A DNA stretch of 64,000 bases from Streptomyces sp. McG3. Lineage in GTDB: Bacteria; Actinomycetota; Actinomycetes; Streptomycetales; Streptomycetaceae. Positions 24,214 to 32,812 of the stretch are shown piece after piece; positions within the stretch are counted from its first letter, which is position 1; each line of letters opens with the position of its first letter. A program made the position numbers and the translations under genes. Where the stretch lies: NCBI RefSeq assembly GCF_018619185.1, contig NZ_JAAXYC010000009.1, positions 1 to 64,000 on the forward strand, read 5' to 3'. The notes beneath the pieces were generated by a model, which was not told the DNA's origin, ran no database searches, and worked only from the letters and a program-made list of their open reading frames with translations.

Positions 24214-25038
24214 TCAGCTGGACGGGGCCCATAGAAGCTGATCCCGCGTGCTCTCCGGAAGCACTCGGCGCAGCACCGGTGTGGTGGAGCTGAGCGAGGT
24301 CGCGAACGCGGCGACCAGGCTGTGCGGCACGCTGGCGCTGAACGACGCAGCCCACAGATACGGGGCCCCCATGGCTGGCTCGGCCCACGCCTGCCAGCCC
24401 ATCGGCCCGTGCTCCTCCGCATCGGCTGTCAGAGCGCGGGGATCGGAGTCCTGGATGAAGGGCGGCACCTCACCAAGGCTGACACGAGCAGTGAACGTGG
24501 GGTGCACAGCTGCCGCGTGGAGCTGTTCTGCGTCGCGGAACCAGCCGTGCGCGGTGACCCCATCGATGACCGCCTCGGGACCGGCGGACGCAGCAGCGGG
24601 CCGGCCACATCCGTCGAGTGCGAGGAGGAAATCGGCGATGACCTCACCCGGGACGTCACGAGTGAAGTAGGCAGACCAGTCCGCGAGCAGACTGCTCACG
24701 TCCGAGCGGGCAGAGACCTGCCACGCGACCGGCAGCCCACCGAGGTAGAACGGCTCGTCCGGCAGCACCCACTGCGCCCACCGAAGAGCATCAGGACTGA
24801 TGTGCAGGACCGTGCTGCGCATCACCTGAAGGTCCTCCAGGGGCTCATCGAGCAGACGCTGCCCTCGAATGACTGTCAGGCTCGTCCAACCGCAGTTGGC
24901 GAGGTTGTCCGCGACGGCATCGTAGAGACGACCGTCGTCGCCGGCCAGGTGTCGGGGGCCGACCCAGTACGTGGGAGGGGGGCCGCTCGCGAGGGGATCG
25001 AATGGGAAATGCGGGTTCAGGAGCGCCTCCAAGGGCAT
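24214..25038 (-). CDS. DUF317-domain protein
   Basis: 274 residues, with two DUF317-like repeats: the central LADWSAYFTRDVPGEVIADFLLAL and the C-terminal YLWAASFSASVPHSLVAAFATSLSSTTPV are diagnostic of this Streptomyces family. No biochemical role is known; the family is frequent near element cargo. The frame stops at 24214, while a neighbouring frame continues with coding-like sequence down to about 24093, so a recent frameshift of the C-terminus is possible. Confidence 0.72.
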   Translation of the reverse strand: MPLEALLNPHFPFDPLASGPPPTYWVGPRHLAGDDGRLYDAVADNLANCGWTSLTVIRGQRLLDEPLEDLQVMRSTVLHISPDALRWAQWVLPDEPFYLGGLPVAWQVSARSDVSSLLADWSAYFTRDVPGEVIADFLLALDGCGRPAAASAGPEAVIDGVTAHGWFRDAEQLHAAAVHPTFTARVSLGEVPPFIQDSDPRALTADAEEHGPMGWQAWAEPAMGAPYLWAASFSASVPHSLVAAFATSLSSTTPVLRRVLPESTRDQLLWAPSS

Positions 25039-25434
25039 GAGGTTGGATTTTCTGCCGCCGCGGCGAAGTGGGCGGAACGACGAGGGCCGACACAGTAGAG
25101 CGAGCCATCGGCGGTGGGATGCCGGGTTACCAGATCCCTATCCTTGCTCCGAACCACGTGACCTGACGGTCTCCGGGAAGGTCATTTACGTTGGCATGCC
25201 TTCCCCCTCGTTTCCAGTCTTTCTGCGGGCTTTGCTGTCTGCCCCCGGCGAACTGGCTCGAATTCGGGAAATAATCATCCCTTTCCACGACACTCGCCGA
25301 AGTCGAATCGATATCTGAGCGCATGACCTGCCCGGTTACCGCACCGAGGTGGGCTGAGATTGGCGGGCTCCATGGGCGTGGCCAAGGCAGCCCGCCCCCA
25401 TGGGCTGCTGCCACATGGGAGGGAGGAAATGGCA
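25039..25434. other. Intergenic region, no gene seen
   Basis: Nearly 400 bp between the DUF317 gene and the terminator of the cargo operon. Short frames are present on both strands, but none has a ribosome site or recognisable protein. GC content looks lower around 25170-25320 than in the flanking genes. Confidence 0.5.
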
Positions 25435-25467
25435 ACGGCGGCGCCCACTACGAGTGGGCGCCGCCGT
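25435..25467 (-). terminator. Terminator of the leftward cargo operon
   Basis: ACGGCGGCGCCCACT and its exact complement enclose a 3-base loop, 9 bp beyond the stop of the TyrRS gene. A 15-bp GC-rich stem is consistent with a terminator for the operon read from 34560 leftward. Confidence 0.75.
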
Positions 25468-25476
25468 TCTCTGACC

Positions 25477-26883
25477 TCAGCTGTCGACCCGGGCGACCTT
25501 CCGGCCCACCTTGAGGTACAGGTCAGCGCCCTCGCTGCTGTCGACCTCGGCGAGCACGGCAGCGAGGGTCTGTTGTACCGCGGCTTCAGTGAGCGTCGTG
25601 GTGCGCTGGTCGCCACTGCTGGTCTCGCTGATCAGGCGAAGGCCGTTCTGCTTGGCGATGCGGCGGACGGCAGAAGAGCTGGGTGCGAAGTCCAGCACCT
25701 GACTGATCAGCTGGCCCAGCGTGGTCTCGGCGTGCTCCTTGAGAGAGACACCCGGGAGGTTCTGCGTGTCACCGAACGAGCGCTTCGAGAAGCGGGCGGT
25801 GAACTCCGCACGGGCTGCCTCAGCGGCCTCCAGACCGTGGAGGGCCGCCACGACCTCGCTGGCGAGGATGCGCTTGACGGCCATGGGGTGCGCGGTGCCG
25901 TCCGCCAGCCGCTTGGAGACCAGCTGGATCTCGTCGTCCGTCCACTCCGTGAGCAACTTGAGGTAGGACTCGGTGACGTGGTCCGGGATGGACATCAGAC
26001 GACCGTAGACCTCGTCCGGGGCGGCGGAGAGGCCCACGTAGTTGCCCTTGGACTTGCTCATCTTGGAACCGGTGCCGTCGGTGCCCTCGATGAGGGGCGT
26101 GGTGATGACGACCTCAGGGGTTTGCTCCCTGATCTCCATGACCTTGCGGCACATCTGAAGGTTGAGGAGCTGGTCGACGCCGCCGAGTTCAACGTCGGCG
26201 GTGATGGCGACCGAATCCAGTGCCATGACCACGGAGTAGACGAACTCCGCGACCGAAAGGCCGTCGCCGGCGGCGAGCCGACTGCGGAAGTCCTCCCGCT
26301 GGAGGGACATGGAGACTGGCACGCGGGCGAGGATCTCGACCAGCTCGGGGAGGCTGACCTTGTTGAGCCACTCGCCGTTGAAGCGCAGGTCGGCTCGTTC
26401 GAAGTCGATGAACGGGGTGACCTGAGCCTGGTAGCCGGAGAGGTTTGCCGCGATGTCGGAGTCGGTGAGCGGCGGACGATCGGAGGAGCGTCCGGACGGG
26501 TCGCCGATCTTCGCGGTCACGTCGCCGATGATGAACACGACGTGATGCCCCATGCGCTGGAACCGGCTCGCGATGATGATGGGCACCGAGTGGCCGAGGT
26601 GCACATCCGGCGAGGTCGGGTCGATGCCGTACTTCACGATGAACGGCCGGCCTGCGGACTGCGCAGCCGTGATCTTGTCGGCGAGCGTGGAAGCCGACGG
26701 GATCACGTTGATGGCGCGGCCTTCGACGAGAGCGGCCTGCTCCTGGGGGGAGAGGTCCGACAGGTCCAGGGAGCGCCGCGTATATGTCTCTTCCAGGAGC
26801 CGGGCGACCGTATAGTCCGCGGCCAGGTCCGATCCAGAGAGGATCTGCATGGCGCGGGTAACGGACTCGCTGAGGCGGCTCAT
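25477..26883 (-). CDS. tyrZ: Tyrosyl-tRNA synthetase, TyrZ-like type
   Basis: 468 residues. Class I synthetase with HIGH as HLGH (YGIDPTSPDVHLGHSVP), the GDPSGRSSDRPPL loop, KMSKS as SKMSKSKGN and a C-terminal S4-like domain (VRRIAKQNGLRLIS...KVGRKVARV). The KMSKS form marks the TyrZ-like subclass; housekeeping Streptomyces TyrRS has KFGKT instead. A second TyrRS at the end of a biosynthetic-looking operon suggests self-resistance or a dedicated tyrosyl supply. ATG at 26883 has AGGAG 12 bases upstream; a longer frame is unlikely. Confidence 0.88.
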   Translation of the reverse strand: MSRLSESVTRAMQILSGSDLAADYTVARLLEETYTRRSLDLSDLSPQEQAALVEGRAINVIPSASTLADKITAAQSAGRPFIVKYGIDPTSPDVHLGHSVPIIIASRFQRMGHHVVFIIGDVTAKIGDPSGRSSDRPPLTDSDIAANLSGYQAQVTPFIDFERADLRFNGEWLNKVSLPELVEILARVPVSMSLQREDFRSRLAAGDGLSVAEFVYSVVMALDSVAITADVELGGVDQLLNLQMCRKVMEIREQTPEVVITTPLIEGTDGTGSKMSKSKGNYVGLSAAPDEVYGRLMSIPDHVTESYLKLLTEWTDDEIQLVSKRLADGTAHPMAVKRILASEVVAALHGLEAAEAARAEFTARFSKRSFGDTQNLPGVSLKEHAETTLGQLISQVLDFAPSSSAVRRIAKQNGLRLISETSSGDQRTTTLTEAAVQQTLAAVLAEVDSSEGADLYLKVGRKVARVDS

Positions 26884-26958
26884 GATGCCTGTTCGCTCCT
26901 GGATTGGATCACTGGCGGGGCCAGTAAGAAGGGGAAGCGGCAATTTTATCACCGCTGG

Positions 26959-27900
26959 TCATGTCCTCGTATTTGAATGATCACTTTCGGTGTCTCCGGC
27001 TCCGCTGTTATCGAGTTCTCGGAGTGGCGCTTGCGGATGGCCGGTCACCGCGCTGGCGATCGCCCTCAGCCAGGGGCGTGGCGGTGCGCAAGATCGGATG
27101 GTGCCGGCCAGCATGGCGGCGAGCGGGCGCCAGCAGGCGTGACGCTGCCCGGTCTGTACGTACGCCTCGACGCGGTGTCCGGCAGCTTGGGCATGGAAGT
27201 GGTGGGCCATCCGGCGCAGGACGCTGGCGGTGGTCCAGGCCGGGGGCTCCGCGGCCATAGTGCGCAGTCGGATGGCGAGTGCGGTACAAACGTCGGCCCG
27301 ATAGCGCTGGGAGACTCCGGGGGTATGGCGGTCGGTCATGTTGTGCGCGTGGACGCGGTAGTGGACCAGGGGCACGGGGAGGACGCAGCCGTGACCCGCG
27401 TGACGCAGGGCGTGGAAGAAGATCTCGTTGACGACGGGCAGCAGCGTAAGAGCAGCCTCCCGATGCACGAGCAGGGTGCTGGTGTTTCCGCCGGGATGGG
27501 GATCGGTGACGAGGGGGCGGCCGGCCGCGTCGACGACGTACTCCCAGTGCTCGATGAAGAGCCGTTCGCCGGTGATCGCTTCAGCGCAAGCACGGAGCTT
27601 GGCGGGGTGGAACCAGTCATCGGCGTCGAGCGGGGCTACCCAGTCGCCTTCGGCGAGGAGGAAGGCGTCAGTCAGGGTGGGGCCGAACCCTCGGGAGTCG
27701 CGGCGGACGACCCGGACGGAATCTCGGTAGCGACGGCACACTTCCGCTGTCTCGTCGGTGGAACCGTCGTCGATGACGATGATCTCCTGCAGGAGATAGT
27801 CGCCAGGTTCCTGGTCGAGGCAACTGGTGATGGCACGGGCGAGGTAGCGGCCGTAGTCGTGGCACAGGATGACGCACGAGATCCGGGGTGGGGTGGTCAT
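26959..27900 (-). CDS. Family 2 glycosyltransferase
   Basis: 313 residues with the GT-A fold of GT2: SCVILCHDYGRYLARAITSCL at the N-terminus, IIVIDDGSTDETAEV, and the DxD-like LDADDW near residue 95. It should transfer a sugar from a nucleotide donor; acceptor unknown. There are no obvious membrane helices, so it is cytosolic. ATG at 27900 overlaps the stop of the upstream glycosyltransferase by 4 bp, and the TyrRS follows 75 bp downstream. Confidence 0.87.
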   Translation of the reverse strand: MTTPPRISCVILCHDYGRYLARAITSCLDQEPGDYLLQEIIVIDDGSTDETAEVCRRYRDSVRVVRRDSRGFGPTLTDAFLLAEGDWVAPLDADDWFHPAKLRACAEAITGERLFIEHWEYVVDAAGRPLVTDPHPGGNTSTLLVHREAALTLLPVVNEIFFHALRHAGHGCVLPVPLVHYRVHAHNMTDRHTPGVSQRYRADVCTALAIRLRTMAAEPPAWTTASVLRRMAHHFHAQAAGHRVEAYVQTGQRHACWRPLAAMLAGTIRSCAPPRPWLRAIASAVTGHPQAPLRELDNSGAGDTESDHSNTRT

Positions 27901-28991
27901 CGGGCACCTCCGTAGACCCCGGCGTAGGCGGCAAGGATCGCCTTGTGTTCCTGATCGCGGTGCTCCAGGAAGGTGCGGTCGAGGCGCTGGGCATCAGAGC
28001 CCGTGCGGGAACGGGCGTTCTCGACCGCCGCGAGGAAGCGTTCGCCGAAGAGGTTCGGGTGGCCGGTCGTCCAGTCGACCCATTCCGGTTCGGTGACCAG
28101 TTGCCCGTGCTGCCGGTACTGCTCGGGCAGATGGCCGGTGCGCGAGCACACAGGGAGCAGGTTCAGGTCGAAGGCAAGCTCCAGCTGTCCGGAGTGGCTC
28201 CCCCAGAGGTAGGGGAGCAGGAGTACGTCCGAGGCGAGGCCCGCGTCGGTGACTTCGTCGTCCGTGGGGTAGGGGCGCATGGACAGCCGGATGCGTGGAT
28301 CGTGGCGAGCCGTCTCCAGGAGGAGGGGCACGGGGCTGCCCGGGATGAAGTCGGCGGGGCTGAAGGCGCGCAGGAGCAACCGGAGGGTGCTGCCGGGGTC
28401 GGTGACTCCGAGACTCCAGTTGACGACGGGCGAGAGTTGGTCGCGGCTCGGGCGCGAGGCGCCGAACATGAGGAAGCGAGCAGACGTGACGGCCTGCTCG
28501 CGCTCCCGGCCACGGAGCGCCTCCGGAGGTACGACGTAGCCGTGAGGAATGACGGTCGCCGGCGAGGTAGTGCCGAGGAGGCCGACCATCTCCCTGCGGG
28601 AACTCTCCGTGAGGAAGACCCAGTCGACATCCGCGCTGAGGAGGAGCCGGAGCCGTTCGGTGAATGCGGATTCGTCGCCGTGCATGGACTGAGTGTCGTG
28701 GGCGGTGAAGACGACGCGGACTCCGGATTCCGCGCAGGCGTCGAGGAGACGTTCCAGAACAGCCGTCTCCTCGATGTCGATGTGGTGGAGGTGGAGCACG
28801 TCGAGCCAGGTGAGCGGAGCGTGGGCGAGGAGCCACGTAGCGGTCACAGCTGTGGGAACGACGGCGCCGGAGCTGATCGCGGTGCCGTTGAGAATGTGGA
28901 AATCGGGTCCGTGTAGCTTGCGCGCGTACGGGGTGCGGGCCGGGACATGGACGACGCGCAGCCCTCGGCTGGGCGAGACGGTCGTGGTCAC
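27897..28991 (-). CDS. GT-B glycosyltransferase (GT4-like)
   Basis: 364 residues. GLRVVHVPARTPYARKLHG opens a GT-B N-terminal domain, HLHHIDIEE and VVFTAHDTQSMHGDE follow, and the donor domain has FLTESSRREMVGLLG, VIPHGYVVPP and a late LLLPYLWGSHSGQLELAFDLNLLPV (acidic/E-containing donor-binding loop). GTG at 28991 overlaps the methyltransferase TGA (GTGA) and has GGGAGGGG upstream. The longer frame upstream is the methyltransferase gene read out of frame. Confidence 0.8.
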   Translation of the reverse strand: MTTTVSPSRGLRVVHVPARTPYARKLHGPDFHILNGTAISSGAVVPTAVTATWLLAHAPLTWLDVLHLHHIDIEETAVLERLLDACAESGVRVVFTAHDTQSMHGDESAFTERLRLLLSADVDWVFLTESSRREMVGLLGTTSPATVIPHGYVVPPEALRGREREQAVTSARFLMFGASRPSRDQLSPVVNWSLGVTDPGSTLRLLLRAFSPADFIPGSPVPLLLETARHDPRIRLSMRPYPTDDEVTDAGLASDVLLLPYLWGSHSGQLELAFDLNLLPVCSRTGHLPEQYRQHGQLVTEPEWVDWTTGHPNLFGERFLAAVENARSRTGSDAQRLDRTFLEHRDQEHKAILAAYAGVYGGAR

Positions 28992-29689
28992 AAGTCCCCC
29001 CTCCCGAGGCCGACGACGACCAGCTGCGTGGAAAGCCCGTTGGACACGTCGTCGCTGCGGGTCAGCCCCGCGTAGTGGATCTCGAAACCGGAGGCGCGGA
29101 GCAGCGCCTGGAACTCGTCGCCGGCCCACTCGCGGACATGGCTGGGGTTCCGGGGAGGGCCGGGCGTTTCGTATCCGCTGCGGAACTCGCGCGCCGGGGT
29201 GGAGAAGACCGCAGCGGAGCTTCCGGCGGCGAGCAGTCCGCGTACCAGGGCCAGGAGTGGGCGAGGGTCGAGTACGTGTTCCACCACGTCGGAGCAGACC
29301 ACGAGGGAACGCTTGATGACTGCGCGGGCGAGGGGGAGCGCTCGGGTAGTCTCCAGATCCGCCTCGATCCACTCGCCGAAGGGATGGTTGGCGCGGCACC
29401 AGCGGAGGTTGTCGCCGACGTCGACCCCGACGAAGGACCAGTCGGGGTGCGTGGAGGCAAGGGCCGCGAGCTTGCCGGCACGGCCGCATCCGATGTCGAT
29501 CAGAGCGTCGCAGCCGAGCTGCGCGGCGCGGGCGGCGGCGTAGGGGTAGACGTCGGGCTGCCAGACCGTGGCCTCGTCGGTCTCGTCGGCGAAGTACTGC
29601 ACGCTGTCGCGGCTGCGGTACCCGGCCCGTATGAAGTACGAGGCGGCGTCGCCGAGCGGGAGAGTGGAGAGCACAGGTGCGGTAGGCAT
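28988..29689 (-). CDS. Class I SAM-dependent methyltransferase
   Basis: 233 residues. Motif I LIDIGCGRAGKLAAL near 58, the acidic end of strand 2 FVGVDVGD, motif with CSDVVEHVLDPRPLL near 135 and a C-terminal FEIHYAGLTRSDD. The N-terminal FIRAGYRSRDSVQYFADE resembles methyltransferases that act on glycan or small-molecule substrates. It sits between the TrpRS-like gene (16-bp gap) and the glycosyltransferase (4-bp overlap), so a joint product is likely. Confidence 0.82.
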   Translation of the reverse strand: MPTAPVLSTLPLGDAASYFIRAGYRSRDSVQYFADETDEATVWQPDVYPYAAARAAQLGCDALIDIGCGRAGKLAALASTHPDWSFVGVDVGDNLRWCRANHPFGEWIEADLETTRALPLARAVIKRSLVVCSDVVEHVLDPRPLLALVRGLLAAGSSAAVFSTPAREFRSGYETPGPPRNPSHVREWAGDEFQALLRASGFEIHYAGLTRSDDVSNGLSTQLVVVGLGRGDL

Positions 29690-29705
29690 GTCAGGGCTCC
29701 GTCCG

Positions 29706-30722
29706 TCACTTCGGCCAGTGGGCGAAGAGGGTGATCAGGCGTTCGATGAGTTCCTCGCGCAGTACCCGCCACTCGCGGGAGCCGGTCCTGCGGACCGCGG
29801 TGGCGCGGTCGTAAGAGGCGCCGTCCACCTCGGGCAGGCAGGCATACATCTGGAGCAGAGCCGAGCCCTCGTCCTCTCCGGATGTGTCGCGGTCGCCAGC
29901 GATCAGGGCCCGGATGTCGCCGGCGGGCATCGATGCGTCGAGGCCGGAGCCGGGGATGCTCTTGCTCATCTTCGGCAGGCCCCCGAGGCCGGGGATCATC
30001 TTGGTGTAGATGCCGGACAGTTGGTCTGCGGGCAGGCCCCAGCGTGCGGCCCCGCGTCGGGCGAGCGCCACGTACTTGTGCTCGTCGACGCCGAGCGAGA
30101 CCAGGACGTGCCGCCCCTCGGTCAGCAGCTGAACGAAGTCGGCAGCCATGAGGAGCGTGGCCTGCTTCATGCCGTAGGTGAGGCCGTCGAAGACACCGTG
30201 ATTGCGGTAGAGACCGGAGAGGTCCTCCTCGGCCCAGTGGAAGTCCTCGTCGTCCAGGTGGCGGGAGAGGAGGAAGGCGGTGGCCAGGACATCGGTGTGG
30301 CCCTCCTGGCGACGCAGCACACCGCGCTGTTCGTCGAAGCCAAGACGGCGGATGAACTCCTCGTACTGGTCAGCGGTGCGGCGCACCTTGTCCAGCGGGG
30401 TACGGCGAGCGTTGTACGAGTCCAGGTCGCCGAGCACGATCTGCACATCGAGGCCCTGCTGCTGGAGTTTGACGGCACGCAGGAGCTGGAAGAGAGTGCC
30501 GGCGTGCGGCGGCCCGCCGAGACCGACGCCCGTGGTGACGATGGCGGGCTTGCCGGCCGCCACGGCCTCGGCGAAGTCGAGGGCACCGGTGTGACACATC
30601 CACTTGGTGCGGAGGTCGTCCGGGCTCATCCCCGCCAGAGCGAAGTCGATGGTTCCCAGGCCGAGGCGCTCGTACCGGTGCTGGTCGATGACGTTGTCGT
30701 AATAGGCCGTGTCGAACTTCAT
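29706..30722 (-). CDS. TrpRS/TyrRS-like class I aminoacyl-tRNA synthetase paralogue
   Basis: 338 residues. HIGH appears as PPHAG (GLGGPPHAGTLFQLLRA near 70), KMSKS is intact (LPKMSKSIPGSG near 255), and VSLGVDEHKYVALARRGA matches the amino-acid pocket region of archaeal/eukaryotic-type TrpRS. No recognisable large anticodon domain remains beyond about 80 residues. It could activate an aromatic amino acid for the product, charge tRNA for tRNA-dependent acyl transfer, or be a resistant synthetase; these cannot be separated here. ATG at 30722 overlaps the radical SAM stop by 4 bp. Confidence 0.78.
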   Translation of the reverse strand: MKFDTAYYDNVIDQHRYERLGLGTIDFALAGMSPDDLRTKWMCHTGALDFAEAVAAGKPAIVTTGVGLGGPPHAGTLFQLLRAVKLQQQGLDVQIVLGDLDSYNARRTPLDKVRRTADQYEEFIRRLGFDEQRGVLRRQEGHTDVLATAFLLSRHLDDEDFHWAEEDLSGLYRNHGVFDGLTYGMKQATLLMAADFVQLLTEGRHVLVSLGVDEHKYVALARRGAARWGLPADQLSGIYTKMIPGLGGLPKMSKSIPGSGLDASMPAGDIRALIAGDRDTSGEDEGSALLQMYACLPEVDGASYDRATAVRRTGSREWRVLREELIERLITLFAHWPK

Positions 30723-31639
30723 GCGGACGTCTCCTCGGGTGTGATTGGCGCCGTGCGGAAGGGATCGCCCTCGCGAAGGGCGAAGGCATGGCGGACGAGG
30801 GACTCGAAGCCGTCGTCCAGGAGGTTGCCGAGCTCGGTGTTGCGGGGCGCGGCCACGCTGCCGAGGTCGGCGGTGACCGTGCCGTCGCCCAAGACCCAGA
30901 CGCGGAAGGGATAGGCGTCGTCCGGCTCGCGGGTGGGCTGCGCATAGACCGGCAGATCCGGAACAACATCGCGTACGCCGTTCACCGCCTGGACGAATTC
31001 CTCGCGACTGAATCCGTAGATCCCGGCCTTGCGGGAATTCGCCCGCCCGATCGGCCTGTACTGGGAGATCAACCAGTACTCGACCGGGGTGGCCTGGGCG
31101 CAGTCGGCGATTTTCTCGGCGAGTCGCGGGAGTTCGGCGAGAGAGGCAGCTGTGGTGAAGGTGTTGAAGGCCAAACGCCGATGGTCGGCGATGAGCATGG
31201 CCGTGTTGGCCTGGAAGCGGTCGAAGTAGCCCTGACCGCGGAACCAGTCGGCGCTCTCCGCGTCAGGGCCGTCGATGGCCAGGGAGTACACCGTGACGTT
31301 CTCGCGCAGGCCGGGGTAGCGGTCCTTGAGGAGAAGGCCGTTGGTGTGCAGGTTCGTGTCGAAGCCGCTGCCGTGCGCGTGCTGGAGGGCAGGCTCAAGG
31401 TGGTTGTCGTACGGCATGACCGGGTCTCCGCCGGTGAAGACGATGCGGTGCGCCGAGGACTCGGCTCGGATGCGGTCGATCACCTGGGCGATGACCGCAG
31501 GGGTGGTGGTGACCCGGTTCCGCTCGCGGTAGCAGAAGCGGCACACGCCAGGGGACGCGGTGGCCGGGGCCAGGTCCCACGCATTGCAGTCGGTGTTGAG
31601 CACCAGGTGGACGATGCCCAGCTCGTCGCGGGTCAGCAC
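30719..31639 (-). CDS. Radical SAM enzyme with CX14CX2C cluster motif
   Basis: 306 residues. Cys18, Cys33 and Cys36 form CX14CX2C (CNAWDLAP... CRFCY) instead of the common CX3CX2C; some QueE enzymes use the same spacing. FTGGDPVMPYD is the SAM-binding GGE-like motif, and the strand LHTNGLLL and the WLISQYRPIGR segment fit the partial TIM barrel. No SPASM cluster of extra cysteines follows. GTG at 31639 has GGAGGAGA upstream and overlaps the TrpD-like stop. It should do a radical step on the intermediate made by its operon partners. Confidence 0.82.
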   Translation of the reverse strand: MLTRDELGIVHLVLNTDCNAWDLAPATASPGVCRFCYRERNRVTTTPAVIAQVIDRIRAESSAHRIVFTGGDPVMPYDNHLEPALQHAHGSGFDTNLHTNGLLLKDRYPGLRENVTVYSLAIDGPDAESADWFRGQGYFDRFQANTAMLIADHRRLAFNTFTTAASLAELPRLAEKIADCAQATPVEYWLISQYRPIGRANSRKAGIYGFSREEFVQAVNGVRDVVPDLPVYAQPTREPDDAYPFRVWVLGDGTVTADLGSVAAPRNTELGNLLDDGFESLVRHAFALREGDPFRTAPITPEETSA

Positions 31640-32784
31640 GGGATCTCCTCCTTGCGTGACGTCCGGGCGGAGGCGGCTCCGTATGCGGCCGTCGGTAGAA
31701 GTCCCTCAAGCGCGTGCGGGGAGCCGCCGGTGAGCCTGATGAAGCACCGCAGGGTGCCGAAGGCCGCGTCCGTGCGCAGGATGGCTTGCGCTGTGTCGAG
31801 TCCAGCTCGGAGGGTGGGGGCGGCTTGGCCGGCCACCATGAGCAGAGCCGCGTTGAGGGCTACGGCGTTGCGGGCCGACGAGCTGCCGCGGCCCGCCAGA
31901 ACGCTGACGGCGGCGGCCACGTTCGCCTGGGGATCGGGCCGCTGGGCGATGGAGCGCAGGTCCTTGGGCATGCTCGCCGCGGCAAGGCGCACCTCCTGGG
32001 GCAGGGACGAATCGCCGAGCCCGTCACGGGTGCGACTGGTGCGCACTGTGGCGCCGGGCAGCAGCTCGTCCACCTGCAGGACACCGTCGACGGACGAGTT
32101 GACGACGGTCACGTCCGCGAGCCCGAGACGGGTGAGGAGCTGAGCGGAGACGTCGACTGCGGGGTGCGAGAGCCCATAGACGTAGGAAGAGCAGACGACT
32201 GGGCTGAGCAGAGCGGGAAAGGCCAGACTGAGCGCGTGCACGGCTTGGAACCGGCCGCCGTATCGACGGTCGAACTCGGGCACCCGGTGCTCGATGGAGA
32301 AGAAGCCGAACCCGCACTCGGTGGCGATGCCGACCATTTCATCGTGCGGCACCGCGTCACAGCTTGCGCCCACCAGGTCGATGAAGTCCCGCGAGCCTGT
32401 CTTCGACGAAGCACTGCGCGAGCCGAGCTTGGCGATGTGAGCGCCGCCGGTAGCGGCGACGAAAGCCGCGGCGGAGCTGAGATTGAGGGTCTTGAAGGTC
32501 TTCTTTCCACTACCGGTGTAGCCCACGAATCGCACACCTGCGGCCGGCCGGCAGTAGTCCCAGCCGTCCCGGTCCAGGCAGGTGGCGGCCTGGACGGCGG
32601 CTTCGACTTCGGCGATTCTCGGGCCCCGTAAGAGAAGACCGGTCAGGACGCTTCCCAGCATCACGTCCCGCGTGTGGCCGTCGGGAAGGCCGAGGATGCC
32701 GAGGATGCCGCCATGGACGTCGTGGGGGTCGATGTCGGCAGGGGAATTGATCTTGTGGACCAGTGGTGGGATCTGCAAAGCCAC
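31633..32784 (-). CDS. TrpD-like phosphoribosyltransferase-family protein
   Basis: 383 residues of the anthranilate phosphoribosyltransferase / nucleoside phosphorylase class II fold. NLSSAAAFVAATGGAHIAKLGSRSASSKTGSRDF aligns with the TrpD core where HGNRSVSSKSGS is usual (region about 120-155). The PRPP loop, GTGGD in TrpD, reads YTGSGKK here, and the acidic residue is lost, so substrate or chemistry has probably changed. GTG at 32784 has GGAG upstream. Not a tryptophan pathway gene by context; a role in making a ribosyl or C-glycosidic scaffold is inferred. Confidence 0.75.
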   Translation of the reverse strand: MALQIPPLVHKINSPADIDPHDVHGGILGILGLPDGHTRDVMLGSVLTGLLLRGPRIAEVEAAVQAATCLDRDGWDYCRPAAGVRFVGYTGSGKKTFKTLNLSSAAAFVAATGGAHIAKLGSRSASSKTGSRDFIDLVGASCDAVPHDEMVGIATECGFGFFSIEHRVPEFDRRYGGRFQAVHALSLAFPALLSPVVCSSYVYGLSHPAVDVSAQLLTRLGLADVTVVNSSVDGVLQVDELLPGATVRTSRTRDGLGDSSLPQEVRLAAASMPKDLRSIAQRPDPQANVAAAVSVLAGRGSSSARNAVALNAALLMVAGQAAPTLRAGLDTAQAILRTDAAFGTLRCFIRLTGGSPHALEGLLPTAAYGAASARTSRKEEIPC

Positions 32785-32812
32785 GGTGAGCGCTCCATTC
32801 AGGTCTGACCGG

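Noticed and set aside
31633-32784. Tryptophan biosynthesis gene trpD
   Set aside because: The PRPP loop is altered and no other trp genes are nearby.
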